Source: Lachnospiraceae bacterium (GTDB lineage Bacteria; Bacillota; Clostridia; Lachnospirales; Lachnospiraceae). From it: a stretch of 64,000 nt of DNA. The DNA lies in the NCBI GenBank assembly GCA_902362715.1, contig CABIXN010000003.1, positions 362,336 to 426,335 of the forward strand. Direction: 5' to 3'. The notes below the pieces were generated by a model. That model saw only the letters and a program-made list of their open reading frames with translations, searched no databases and had not been told where the DNA came from. Below, piece by piece: positions 18,168-26,440 of this stretch; position 1 is the stretch's first letter; each line of letters begins with the position of its first letter. A program made the translations under genes and the position numbers.

Positions 18168-19700
18168 ATGATTCGTAAATGTATGGATGTAAAATTGAAT
18201 GTGAAGCCGGTGTTTGTAATGTTTGCGCATAAATATTATTATGAGGGACCCTGCCGTATGACTGGTGGAGATTCTCTGCAGCCGGGGTTTGATTCTATTG
18301 TGAACGGTGCGATTTTTCAGGGGACTATGGAAGGAATTAAGCATGTAATGCCGGAATGCGTTCATATTATGGAACCGGTATTTCTGGAAACAAGCTGTGA
18401 CTGGGAGGTGAAAGAAGAATATTTTGAAACTCTGCTGAAAGATCAGCATGAAGTGGATGTATATCTGGCGGCAGGAGCCTTTGGAGCGGATACCGTATTT
18501 AACGAGTTTGCACAAAAATGCGGAAAACCTTTTGCAATACAGCCGGATATCTGGGGGCCTGCCAGAGCAGGCGGACTGTACAATCTGGGGGTAGATGTTA
18601 TCTGCGAAATGACCTGGGAGGATCTGGTGCGGCATTTTATCGTTCTGCGGGCGAAAAAAGCCATTGCAAAGGCGAATCTTTTGCTGGTGGCAAGGTTTAA
18701 CCATGACCTGCCTGTGGCCGGTGCCACAGACAGCTTTGTGAATCTTAAGGCCGTAACAGATCTGATGGGGGTTCATTTTCGGACCGTAAATGCACATGAA
18801 TTAATTGATCAGATGAAACCGCTGACACCGGAAGGAAATTACACAACACCGGGGCGGATTACACCGAATATTACAAAAGAAGAGATTGGAGAGCTGGAAA
18901 TACTGGCAGATGAGCTTTTGTCAGGAGCGGAAAATACAGCAATTGAAAAAGAAAAGCTAATGAAGTCTCTGATCGCCTATAAAGTAGTTCAGAAAAATAT
19001 GGACCTGTACGATTGCAGCGGAGCTGTAATTCCATGTCCGGATATCTGTTCCACAAGAAGATTTAATGAGGAGCAGTTTACCTTCTGTCTGGCACACTCT
19101 TTAAATCTGGAGCAGGGCATTGCCTCGGCCTGTGAGTATGATGTGGCTTCCGCTGTAACCATGCTGGCTGAAATGAGTGTGTCCGGCAGGGCTCCGTATA
19201 TGGGAAATACACTTCCTATCGTTTCTACAGACGGTCGGGGATTAAATATGCAGATTTTAAAAATGATTTCGCCGGAGGATGTAAAAGAGGTGGAAGGGCT
19301 GGACAATCTGTATGTTGTATATCATTCCACTCCCCACAGAAAATTGAAAGGGATTCATGAACCGGATGGAACATATGCACTGCGCCATTTTGCCTATGAT
19401 CAGAAATTCGGTGCAGTTATGCGCCATAATTTTGACGAGGATAAGGGACAGGTAATTACTTTTGCAAAATTCAGCGGAGATTTAAAGAGGCTGTTGATTG
19501 GAAAGGGGACTATTATCAAAACGGTAGGCTATGATTTGGATAACTGCAACGGCGGTTTTATTTTCCAGGTGGAAGATCAGAAAAAGGTATATAAAGAACA
19601 GTGCCGTGCAGGCTTACATATGCCATTAATTTTCGGGGATTATTCAGAGGAATTAAAAATGCTGGCAGAAAGCTATGGTATGGAAGCAGTTATGGTATAA
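18168..19700 (+). CDS. L-fucose/arabinose isomerase-like protein, paralog 2
   Basis: The 510-residue paralog of the protein at 12830-14353 aligns over its whole length: RKCMDVKLNVKPVFV at the start, DVYLAAGAFGADT in the N-terminal domain, then STRRFNEEQFTFC, ACEYDV (Glu about 323), VYHSTPHRK (His about 386) and GLHMPLIFGDY (His about 484). It has no signal peptide. Keeping two diverged copies, each with its own small partner gene, suggests two substrates or a hetero-oligomer. A strong AGGAGGAGG ribosome binding site precedes the ATG. The partner gene begins 3 bases after its stop. Confidence 0.78.
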   Translation: MIRKCMDVKLNVKPVFVMFAHKYYYEGPCRMTGGDSLQPGFDSIVNGAIFQGTMEGIKHVMPECVHIMEPVFLETSCDWEVKEEYFETLLKDQHEVDVYLAAGAFGADTVFNEFAQKCGKPFAIQPDIWGPARAGGLYNLGVDVICEMTWEDLVRHFIVLRAKKAIAKANLLLVARFNHDLPVAGATDSFVNLKAVTDLMGVHFRTVNAHELIDQMKPLTPEGNYTTPGRITPNITKEEIGELEILADELLSGAENTAIEKEKLMKSLIAYKVVQKNMDLYDCSGAVIPCPDICSTRRFNEEQFTFCLAHSLNLEQGIASACEYDVASAVTMLAEMSVSGRAPYMGNTLPIVSTDGRGLNMQILKMISPEDVKEVEGLDNLYVVYHSTPHRKLKGIHEPDGTYALRHFAYDQKFGAVMRHNFDEDKGQVITFAKFSGDLKRLLIGKGTIIKTVGYDLDNCNGGFIFQVEDQKKVYKEQCRAGLHMPLIFGDYSEELKMLAESYGMEAVMV

Positions 19701-19703
19701 AGC

Positions 19704-20147
19704 ATGAGAAAGGATATTAAGGAGCGGATATTAAAGCAGAATATCCGGGCTTTAGAACAGGCACAGCAGGTGGTGCAGACACCGGAACTTTCTGAGACGT
19801 CAGTCAAAGAATGCGTGCATTTATATATTTGTTTTAAACTTTATCTGGAACCGGAGGAATGCCGGGGAATGATGCTGTTTCAAATGGCGGTAAAAAGCAT
19901 TGAGCAGTCCATAGCTATGAAACTGCCTCTTGTGCGGGAGGGAGAGACGGCAGTTACATGCGGCGCTGCATCCAGTGAAGCTATGAAGATTGCGCTTTTG
20001 CTGACTGCTCTGCAGAAAGATTTCCGGGTCAGACTGGACTCTAAAAAACTGGGATTTGCAAGAGATACGGAGACAGTGGGCTGTATGGTATGGGATGCGC
20101 GAAAGAAAGGGAGAAGGACAGATGGTACCGTAAAATCTTTACAATAA
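19704..20147 (+). CDS. Conserved small protein with a single conserved Cys, paralog 2
   Basis: The 147-residue paralog of the protein at 14350-14787 begins MRKDIKERILKQN and contains VTCGAASSEAMK, with Cys86 aligned to Cys87 of the other copy. The C-terminal region (LLLTALQKDFRVRLDSKKLG) again looks like an ACP-type helix pair without the canonical attachment serine. It follows isomerase paralog 2 at a 3-base gap, repeating the isomerase-small protein pairing. A further Cys (CVHLYICFK) is not shared at the same spot. Family unrecognised. Confidence 0.72.
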   Translation: MRKDIKERILKQNIRALEQAQQVVQTPELSETSVKECVHLYICFKLYLEPEECRGMMLFQMAVKSIEQSIAMKLPLVREGETAVTCGAASSEAMKIALLLTALQKDFRVRLDSKKLGFARDTETVGCMVWDARKKGRRTDGTVKSLQ

Positions 20148-20159
20148 AAGGTATTTTCT

Positions 20160-20255
20160 TTGCATGTTTTATATTTTGATTTCATTTTAGCAGAAATGGG
20201 AATTGCAGGTATTGGAATTCTTGTGCTGACACAAAGAAAAAAGAATGCAAAATAA
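20160..20255 (+). pseudogene. Remnant tail of a sortase-type surface protein
   Basis: Reading to TAA at 20253-20255 gives a C-terminus, GIAGIGILVLTQRKKNAK, nearly identical to the last residues of the giant surface protein ending at 25839 (GIAGVGILVLTQRKKNTK). There is no start, and the frame opens only a few codons upstream. This is the anchor end of a second copy whose body is gone. The terminator, promoter and riboswitch behind it are duplicated as well. Confidence 0.8.
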
Positions 20256-20307
20256 CATAAAAAGGATTTACAAAAGATGACATAGGGAATCGGATTGTTG
20301 ATTTGTG

Positions 20308-20350
20308 GCAGCCGTCTTAACTTTTCAGAAGGTTAGGGCGGCTGCTTTTT
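20308..20350 (+). terminator. Terminator behind the remnant surface-protein tail
   Basis: GCAGCCGTCTTAAC (20308 on) pairs with GGTTAGGGCGGCTGC, followed by TTTTT. It is nearly identical to the terminator at 25892-25934. Confidence 0.85.
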
Positions 20351-20471
20351 ATGTAAAAAAGTCCTGTGATTGGTTAGAATAAAATTGCTTAAAATAAATT
20401 TGTAAAATTTTTGTATATTCAGGGTTTTATTTGTAGTTTTTATATGGATTTCTGTAAAAAACACAAAAACT

Positions 20472-20500
20472 TTGACTTGTAAGTTGTGAAATATTATAAT
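20472..20500 (+). promoter_or_regulatory. Promoter of the giant surface protein transcript
   Basis: TTGACT (20472-20477) and TATAAT (20495-20500) are spaced by 17 bases. It lies 80 bases upstream of the cobalamin aptamer and has a near-identical twin at 26044-26072. Confidence 0.8.
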
Positions 20501-20580
20501 AAAAATCAATAATTTACGTCCTGAAATCAAAAAATCATTGAAAATCAGGAAGATAAGAGGAATTACTAAGAAAATAAGTT

Positions 20581-20784
20581 GTTATATGTTCTGCTTCATG
20601 AAAGCAGCTAAGAGGGAATCAGGTAGAAGGCCTGAGCGGTCCCGCCACTGTAGATGATAAGTTTTGCTCGCGGCTTTAGGCCGGCCACTGGGAAACCGGG
20701 AAGGAGAGCTAAAACGTTTGAGTCATAAGCCAGGAGACCTGCATATAACATATGACATGCTGGCGGAGAATCAAAATTGTCATA
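20581..20784 (+). promoter_or_regulatory. Cobalamin riboswitch, copy 1
   Basis: The closing helix P1 is GTTATATG (20581-20588) with CATATAAC (20742-20749). The conserved core GCGGTCCCGCCACTG and the B12-box-like GCCAGGAGACCTGCAT are present. Loop L5 CCGCCA (20642-20647) is complementary to TGGCGG (20761-20766) in the loop of a downstream hairpin TATGACA/TGTCATA (20751-20757, 20778-20784), which is the known kissing-loop design. The hairpin covaries with copy 2. It leads the DUF4430 surface protein and would be expected to reduce its expression when B12 is plentiful. Confidence 0.95.
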
Positions 20785-20811
20785 AATAAGAGAGAACGAT
20801 GATAGAAACAG

Positions 20812-20849
20812 AAAAAACGGACTGTGGTATTTTGCCATGGTCTTTTTTT
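20812..20849 (+). terminator. Riboswitch expression-platform terminator, copy 1
   Basis: AAAAAACGGACTGTGG pairs with CCATGGTCTTTTTTT (two G-U pairs), a standard terminator 28 bases after the aptamer's last helix. From 20850 to the gene start nothing further is evident. Confidence 0.8.
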
Positions 20850-20985
20850 GTTTTTAAATACTTCAAAAATATGCTGTTACAGAGGATAACAAAGAAAATG
20901 CGATAGAAATTTGAGGGAGGAAATTTAAAAATATACCCGGCATTGCCGGTTGATGATAGATAGAAATAACATGAAAGGAGAAATC

Positions 20986-23900
20986 ATGAAAAAGAGAACA
21001 GTAAAAAGAAAAATGTGGAAACACAAAATTGCCGCTGTCATATTGTCATTGGCAATGGTTATCCCAAGTACTGTATGGGCTGCTCCGGAAAACAGCAGCA
21101 AGTCTGCTGATATCACAGTGTATTTTACAACAGAAAAAATCACACTTGGACAGGGGCTGATTCAGGAACCGGTAAAGGTGGTTGTGCCCAAGGACAGTTC
21201 GGTTGCAGATGTAACCCAGGAGGTTCTTGGTGATGAGAAAACAGATGTAAAAACCGACAGTTTGCAGGGTGATTATTATCTTCGGTATGTAAAGGATGGC
21301 GGTGAGCCGGAAGGATGGGATAAAAGCAAGATCCCCGCTAAAATCATGGCTGCCCTTAATAATTCAAGCGAAAGTGATCCGGCCGGACAGACATCATATA
21401 CCGGCTTGAGAAATAGCAAAGAATGGCTGGGAGAATTTGATTATAGCGGACAGTCCGGGTGGATGTTTACAAAAAATAACCAGGGAATAGAAAAAGGAGC
21501 AGATCAGATCAAGGTATCAGATGGTGATGTAGTCCGACTTCAGTTTTCAGTGTATGGCTATGGCGCGGATATTATGGACCAGTCAGACTGGGGAGCTGCG
21601 TCACTGGCAGATTATGCCAATAAGGATGAATTAATAAAGGAACTGGCAGACTGTACAGATAAGACATCCGATACTTTTAAAGCGGCTTTGGCTGTTTTAA
21701 ATGACTGGGATGCAGCTCAGAGTGAAGTAGACAAAGCCGCAGAAAGTCTGACCAGTCCACAGGCAGATAAAAGCAGTTTAAAAGGGCTTCAGTTTGCTCT
21801 TGACAGTGAGGGAAAACAGCTTTTAGAGTTTACCCCGTCTTTTGCGTCTGATGTATTTAATTATACAGTGACACTGCCGGATTATATTACAAATATTTAT
21901 GTGAATCCTTCCAGCGCTATAGCGGAAGATACACTGAACTCCTGGCCGGTGGCAGGCGGAAGCGTAAGGACAATGAAAAGCGATAACTGGAATCAGTTTT
22001 CTGCTTCTCAGGATATGTATATTCGAATCGTACCGGCAGCAGGCGGTGATGAAGTAAGCTATATGATTAGCTATAAGAAGGCAGCCAGCCTGAAATCTTT
22101 GACAGTAGATGATACAATGAAACCTGTCTTTGACAAGGAAGTAAAAGAATACAGGGCTTATATTCCTGCGGATTCTAAAACAGTATCTGTGACAGCGGAA
22201 GGGTATCGCTCTTCTTACAGTATTGAAGCCGGCGGCATCAAAGGTGACAGCGGCGAGGCGATTGAGGTTCCGGTAACATGGGATGCTAATGGAGAAATGA
22301 AGGTTCCTGTAAAAGCAGTGAGCAAAGATATGGATTCCATTGAATATACATTGACATTAACAAAAGAACCCCAGGAGAATGAACCGACAATTGTACTTCA
22401 GCCAAAGGCTGGACAAATATATGTTGATACAGATACAGAGCTTGACCCTATAAAGGTGCGGGCATCCGGAAACGGTGAAATTTCTTATCAGTGGTATGAG
22501 AATGACAAAAACAGCACAGAAGGCGGTAAAAAAATTGAAGGTGCAGCAGAAGCATCTTATACTCCGGTTCTCAGCGGAAAACAGGTTGAAAAGTCAGAGA
22601 ATCATTACTATTATTGCGTGGTCAGCAATACAGTCGGCGGAAAGACATATACACAGAATTCAGAAGTTGTATATATAACGGTAAAACCGGATCCCACACC
22701 TTATAACATAAAGATAGCTCCGGTGGATGGAAGTGCAGTTCCGGCAGACGGTTATAAGTATAATGTAGGAGATGAGACCAAGGAGTTAAAAGTTACTTTT
22801 GATACAAGAGCAGAGGGCACCAAAGATACACTGGATATTGATTATGTATGGTCAACAGGTACAGAGGCCGGAAGCCCGTCGGGTGGTACTTATGGATCCG
22901 AGACTTATACATATAAGGCATCGGTAAACAGCAGAAGATATGTCAGTGTAAAACTGTATATTACACAGGATGGAAGGCGGTTTGGAGATAGTTACAGTAA
23001 TGAGATCCTGTATACTGTTTCAGCAGAAGCGGATGATATTCAGGTTCCTGCTTTTGCATCTGAGTTTGCAGATAAAGAATATCTGACAGGTGCGGCAACA
23101 ATACCATTTTCTTCCGCGATCCGCTATGGGTCCACACATCAGAATTCCACACAGACCTACCAGTGGTTCGAAAGTACAGATGGTGTGAAGTTTACACCTG
23201 TTGGAGAGGCTGAGACCTATAAAAGTACAGCTGTAAGCTATAAGCCGGAGAGCTCAGATGTTCCGGCGGTTAAATATTATAAATGTGTTGCCACAAATAC
23301 GGTAAACAGTTTTAATGGAAAGACCTATGCCATAACCGGTGAATCTACAGTTGCTAAAGTTTCCTTTAAGACATTAGATCAGATGGTAGATGAAGAACTC
23401 TGGGACGGTAAAGGAACAGAAACGGATCCATATCAGCTGAATGATCTTGATGATCTGAAATTGATACAGACAATTGTCAATGAAAAGGGAATTGATCTTT
23501 CCGGAAGTCATTTTAAAATGATGAAAGATATTACGATTCCAGCTGACTGGGAACCAATAGGAACCGGAACTACAACAGGAAGCGGAAAAAATCTGAAGCC
23601 GTTTGCAGGTATTTTCGATGGAAATAACTGCACGTTAACAGTTGAAAAAGGCGGACAGACATTATTTGGTTATGTTCGCGGCGCCGTTATTAAAAATCTG
23701 AATATTTATGGTGAGCAGATTGAAGGTTACGGTGTAATTGCGAAATATTATGTAGATTACGGCCCGTCAGGAAATTACAGTGACTGGCTTGCTTCCGGCG
23801 GAGTAACTGCGACCATAGACCGGGTAACGCTGAAAGCTGGAACAAAAACATTAAAGGCAGGATTTTATGGCGGATATGCATCAGCCGCAAATATTGTAAA

Positions 23901-25839
23901 TATCAGTAATTCTACCATAGAAAAAGGTGTTGTAATTGGATATGACAAAGAGCAGGTAAAAATAGGCTCTTTTACAGGAAATAACACGGGAACAATTAAT
24001 AACTGCCACAGTTATGCAGAAGTTTATGGTAAAAATTATGTAGGCGGTATTGCTGGAGCAAAAGGTGAAGCAATGGGAACCAGCCGGGTTCTAAACAGTT
24101 CTTTCCAGGGTAAGATAGAGGCAAGCGGAAATTATGTGGGAGGAATCTATGGCTCCGGTTATACTTCCAGTTCTGCGCCGAATACCCCGTGTGTCAGCAT
24201 AGAAAACTGTTTTGTATCAGCTGATATTACCGGCGCCACCTATGTTGGAGGTATTCTTGGCGGAGAACCTGTATCAAAACAGTGCTGGGCAAATGGAATC
24301 GGATATATCCGCAATAATCATTTTTACGGAACACTGAAAGGTGATGTAACCGGCGGTATTATCGGTTTTATGAAATCTCTGGACCGCTATAATATTATTT
24401 CCAATAATTATTATGTGGATACCTGTGGAACGGATAAAGGAATCGGACAGGTAGAAAGCATTGATACAAGTCAGAAAATTGAAAGAGAAGATGCTGTATA
24501 TACTATGACAGAGAGTTACTGCCGTGATGACGATCCTCTTGGAAAGGATGCCCATAAGCTGGCGAAAGCCGCATCTGCAGAAGAATTTTCTGATGGAACA
24601 ATCACAGATGCTTTAAATGCAGGTGAGGGAAGCAGTAAAAACTGGGGACAGGGTACCAAATATCCGGTATTTGAAAAGGAGATCACTGTTTATATTTCAT
24701 CTTTGGAAGTAACAGATTATAAAGCCGAATATAAAGAGGGCGAAGAATTTACCTCAGAAGGAATCAAGGTAATTGCTCATATGAGTGACGGAACTTCTAA
24801 AGAAATTCCTGCAGATCAGGTAACGTTCTCCGGATTTGTCAATACACCGGGAACCTGGACCATTACAGCTTCTTACGAGGGAGCAACCAAAATGTTTACC
24901 GTAAAGGTAACAGCAATGACAGATGAAGATTATGCTAAGAAAGTTTCTGATGCAATCGCAGAAATCGGAACCGTAACCCTTGAGAGCAAAGAGGCAATCC
25001 AGGCAGCCAGAGAAGCATATGATCAGCTCAGCGAAGATCAGAAAGCACTGGTAGAAAATTACGAAGTGCTGACAGCAGCAGAAGAAACATATGCGAAGCT
25101 GCAGGAGGAAGCAGAAAAAGAAGAAGCAGATCAAAAAGCAGCGCGGGCAGTGGAAGATGCAATCGCAGAAATTGGAACCGTAACCCTTGAGAGCAAAGAG
25201 GCAATCCAGGCAGCCAGAGAAGCATACGATCAGCTCAGCGAAGATCAGAAAGCGCTGGTGAAAAACTACGAAGTGCTGACAGCGGCGGAAGAAACATATG
25301 CGAAGCTGCAGGAGGAAGCAGAAAAAGCAGAAGCAGATCAAAAAGCAGCACAGGCAGTGGAAAAGGCGATTGCAGAAATCGGGACAGTAACCCTTGAGAG
25401 CAAGGAAGCAATTCAGTCAGCCAGAGAAGCATACGATCAGCTTAGTGAAGATCAGAAGGCGCTGGTGAAAAACTACGAAGTGCTGACAGCGGCAGAAGAA
25501 ACATATGCGAAGCTACAGGAGGAAGCGGAGAAACCAGAAAAGCCTGAAAAACCGCAGAATCCGGAAGAAACAGAGAAACCTGAAAAACCGCAGAATCCGG
25601 AAGAAACAGAGAAACCTGAAAAACCACAGAAACCGGAAAATCCGGAAAGTCCAACTGATCAAAAACCGGACGGAACTGATCAGGATCAGAATAAAGCTCC
25701 GGATAAAGAGCAGCAGGAAGATACCACAGATGTTGTAAAGACAGGTGACGCACAACATATAGTTCTCTGGTTTGGTGCAGCGGGAATTGCAGGTGTTGGA
25801 ATTCTTGTGTTGACACAAAGAAAAAAGAATACAAAATAA
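20986..25839 (+). CDS. Giant sortase-type surface protein with DUF4430 (transcobalamin C-terminal-like) domain
   Basis: The 1617-residue secreted protein starts at 20986, where AAAGGAG sits 5 bases upstream; an upstream in-frame ATG (20950) lacks a site. The signal peptide ends near VWA-AP (residue 32). Domains in order: DUF4430 (about 40-190, with SGWMF and DGDVVRLQ), two cadherin-like beta sandwiches (about 264-455), Ig-like segments (about 465-790), and a region with WDGKGTETDPYQL, an IGTG motif and GLUG-like repeats (about 803-1235). A bacterial Ig-like domain, three 69-residue helical repeats (1323-1515) and a Pro-Glu-Lys-rich wall stretch follow. The end is VVKTGD, a hydrophobic helix and QRKKNTK. 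It is under a cobalamin riboswitch, so a B12-capture role is likely. Confidence 0.9.
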   Translation: MKKRTVKRKMWKHKIAAVILSLAMVIPSTVWAAPENSSKSADITVYFTTEKITLGQGLIQEPVKVVVPKDSSVADVTQEVLGDEKTDVKTDSLQGDYYLRYVKDGGEPEGWDKSKIPAKIMAALNNSSESDPAGQTSYTGLRNSKEWLGEFDYSGQSGWMFTKNNQGIEKGADQIKVSDGDVVRLQFSVYGYGADIMDQSDWGAASLADYANKDELIKELADCTDKTSDTFKAALAVLNDWDAAQSEVDKAAESLTSPQADKSSLKGLQFALDSEGKQLLEFTPSFASDVFNYTVTLPDYITNIYVNPSSAIAEDTLNSWPVAGGSVRTMKSDNWNQFSASQDMYIRIVPAAGGDEVSYMISYKKAASLKSLTVDDTMKPVFDKEVKEYRAYIPADSKTVSVTAEGYRSSYSIEAGGIKGDSGEAIEVPVTWDANGEMKVPVKAVSKDMDSIEYTLTLTKEPQENEPTIVLQPKAGQIYVDTDTELDPIKVRASGNGEISYQWYENDKNSTEGGKKIEGAAEASYTPVLSGKQVEKSENHYYYCVVSNTVGGKTYTQNSEVVYITVKPDPTPYNIKIAPVDGSAVPADGYKYNVGDETKELKVTFDTRAEGTKDTLDIDYVWSTGTEAGSPSGGTYGSETYTYKASVNSRRYVSVKLYITQDGRRFGDSYSNEILYTVSAEADDIQVPAFASEFADKEYLTGAATIPFSSAIRYGSTHQNSTQTYQWFESTDGVKFTPVGEAETYKSTAVSYKPESSDVPAVKYYKCVATNTVNSFNGKTYAITGESTVAKVSFKTLDQMVDEELWDGKGTETDPYQLNDLDDLKLIQTIVNEKGIDLSGSHFKMMKDITIPADWEPIGTGTTTGSGKNLKPFAGIFDGNNCTLTVEKGGQTLFGYVRGAVIKNLNIYGEQIEGYGVIAKYYVDYGPSGNYSDWLASGGVTATIDRVTLKAGTKTLKAGFYGGYASAANIVNISNSTIEKGVVIGYDKEQVKIGSFTGNNTGTINNCHSYAEVYGKNYVGGIAGAKGEAMGTSRVLNSSFQGKIEASGNYVGGIYGSGYTSSSAPNTPCVSIENCFVSADITGATYVGGILGGEPVSKQCWANGIGYIRNNHFYGTLKGDVTGGIIGFMKSLDRYNIISNNYYVDTCGTDKGIGQVESIDTSQKIEREDAVYTMTESYCRDDDPLGKDAHKLAKAASAEEFSDGTITDALNAGEGSSKNWGQGTKYPVFEKEITVYISSLEVTDYKAEYKEGEEFTSEGIKVIAHMSDGTSKEIPADQVTFSGFVNTPGTWTITASYEGATKMFTVKVTAMTDEDYAKKVSDAIAEIGTVTLESKEAIQAAREAYDQLSEDQKALVENYEVLTAAEETYAKLQEEAEKEEADQKAARAVEDAIAEIGTVTLESKEAIQAAREAYDQLSEDQKALVKNYEVLTAAEETYAKLQEEAEKAEADQKAAQAVEKAIAEIGTVTLESKEAIQSAREAYDQLSEDQKALVKNYEVLTAAEETYAKLQEEAEKPEKPEKPQNPEETEKPEKPQNPEETEKPEKPQKPENPESPTDQKPDGTDQDQNKAPDKEQQEDTTDVVKTGDAQHIVLWFGAAGIAGVGILVLTQRKKNTK
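24952..25530 (+). repeat. Three tandem 207-bp coding repeats
   Basis: Units begin at 24952, 25159 and 25366, exactly 207 bases apart and highly similar. Each encodes a 69-residue helical module containing EIGTVTLESKEAIQ, REAYDQLSEDQKALV and NYEVLTAAEETYAKLQEE. Related but diverged modules occur in the surface protein at 38007-41810. Confidence 0.9.
25543..25640 (+). repeat. 36-bp coding repeats, Pro/Glu/Lys wall-spanning region
   Basis: A 36-base unit encoding PEKPQNPEETEK starts at 25543 and 25579, with a partial third unit from 25615. Such proline-rich repeats typically span the peptidoglycan just before a sortase signal. Confidence 0.85.
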
Positions 25840-25891
25840 CATAAAAAAGATTTACAAAAGATGACATAGGGAATCGGATTGTTGATTTGTG

Positions 25892-25934
25892 GCAGCCGTC
25901 TTAACTTTTCAGAAGGTTAGGGCGGCTGCTTTTT
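25892..25934 (+). terminator. Terminator of the giant surface protein gene
   Basis: GCAGCCGTC...GGCGGCTGC is followed by TTTTT, almost the same sequence as 20308-20350. Confidence 0.87.
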
Positions 25935-26043
25935 CTAAGATATAAAGTGCAGGGGTATAGCAAGCACAATTTGTAAAAAAATTTGTTGAAAAAGTATTTT
26001 CTTTGGCGGTTTTGGGCTGTGGCATAAAAAAAGTACAAAAACT

Positions 26044-26072
26044 TTGACTTGCAAGTTGCAAAATATTATAAT
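26044..26072 (+). promoter_or_regulatory. Promoter of the ECF/DUF4430 operon
   Basis: TTGACT (26044-26049) and TATAAT (26067-26072) are spaced by 17 bases, twin of the promoter at 20472-20500. It starts the transcript carrying riboswitch copy 2. Confidence 0.8.
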
Positions 26073-26153
26073 AAAAATCAGTAACTTACGTCTTGAAATT
26101 GAAAAAATCATTGAAAATTAGGAAGATAAGAGGAACTAATAAGAAAATAAGTT

Positions 26154-26359
26154 GTTATATGTTCTGCTTCATGAAAGCAGCTAAGAGGGAAGCAGGTTCA
26201 AGTCCTGCGCGGTCCCGCCACTGTAAGCGGTAAGTTTTGTCTGTGACGATAATAGTCAGCCACTGAATTTTTGGGAAGGTAAGATAAAGCGCTTGAACCG
26301 CAAGCCAGGAGACCTGCATATAACATATGGCATGCTGGCGGTGAATCAAAATTGCCATA
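26154..26359 (+). promoter_or_regulatory. Cobalamin riboswitch, copy 2
   Basis: P1 is GTTATATG (26154-26161) with CATATAAC (26317-26324). L5 CCGCCA (26215-26220) is complementary to TGGCGG (26336-26341). The final hairpin is TATGGCA/TGCCATA, where copy 1 has TATGACA/TGTCATA: a compensatory A-T to G-C change that supports the helix. The core GCGGTCCCGCCACTG and GCCAGGAGACCTGCAT are intact. It should control the ECF transporter operon starting at 26441. Confidence 0.95.
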
Positions 26360-26373
26360 AATAGAGTATATTT

Positions 26374-26425
26374 TAGTACAGGAAAACGGACTGTGATATA
26401 TATCACAGTCCGTTTTCCTGTACTA
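26374..26425 (+). terminator. Perfect 52-bp palindrome, riboswitch expression platform copy 2
   Basis: The sequence from TAGTACAGGAAAACGGACTG to its exact complement CAGTCCGTTTTCCTGTACTA is fully self-complementary, centred at 26399/26400. It shares the AAAACGGACTGTG arm with the copy 1 terminator, so it is the homologous platform with an extended stem. The T-tract is only TTTT inside the 3' arm. The ribosome binding site AAGAGGA of the next gene lies just outside. Confidence 0.7.
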
Positions 26426-26440
26426 AGTTAAGAGGACAAT

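Larger units (their letters stand above)
20198..20784 (+). repeat. Left copy of a ~580-bp direct duplication
   Basis: This stretch matches 25782-26359 in order: surface-protein tail, terminator, promoter, cobalamin riboswitch. The match is strong at 20198-20350 and again at about 20455-20784. The middle (about 20351-20455) has drifted. Confidence 0.85.
25782..26359 (+). repeat. Right copy of the ~580-bp direct duplication
   Basis: It matches 20198-20784 in the same order: end of the surface-protein gene, terminator, promoter, cobalamin riboswitch. The offset is about 5.58 kb, roughly one surface-protein gene plus leader. Confidence 0.85.

Noticed and set aside
24952..25640. Regular DNA repeats that could suggest a CRISPR array
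   Set aside because: The 207-bp and 36-bp units are in frame and encode helical and Pro-rich repeats of the surface protein; there are no unique spacers.
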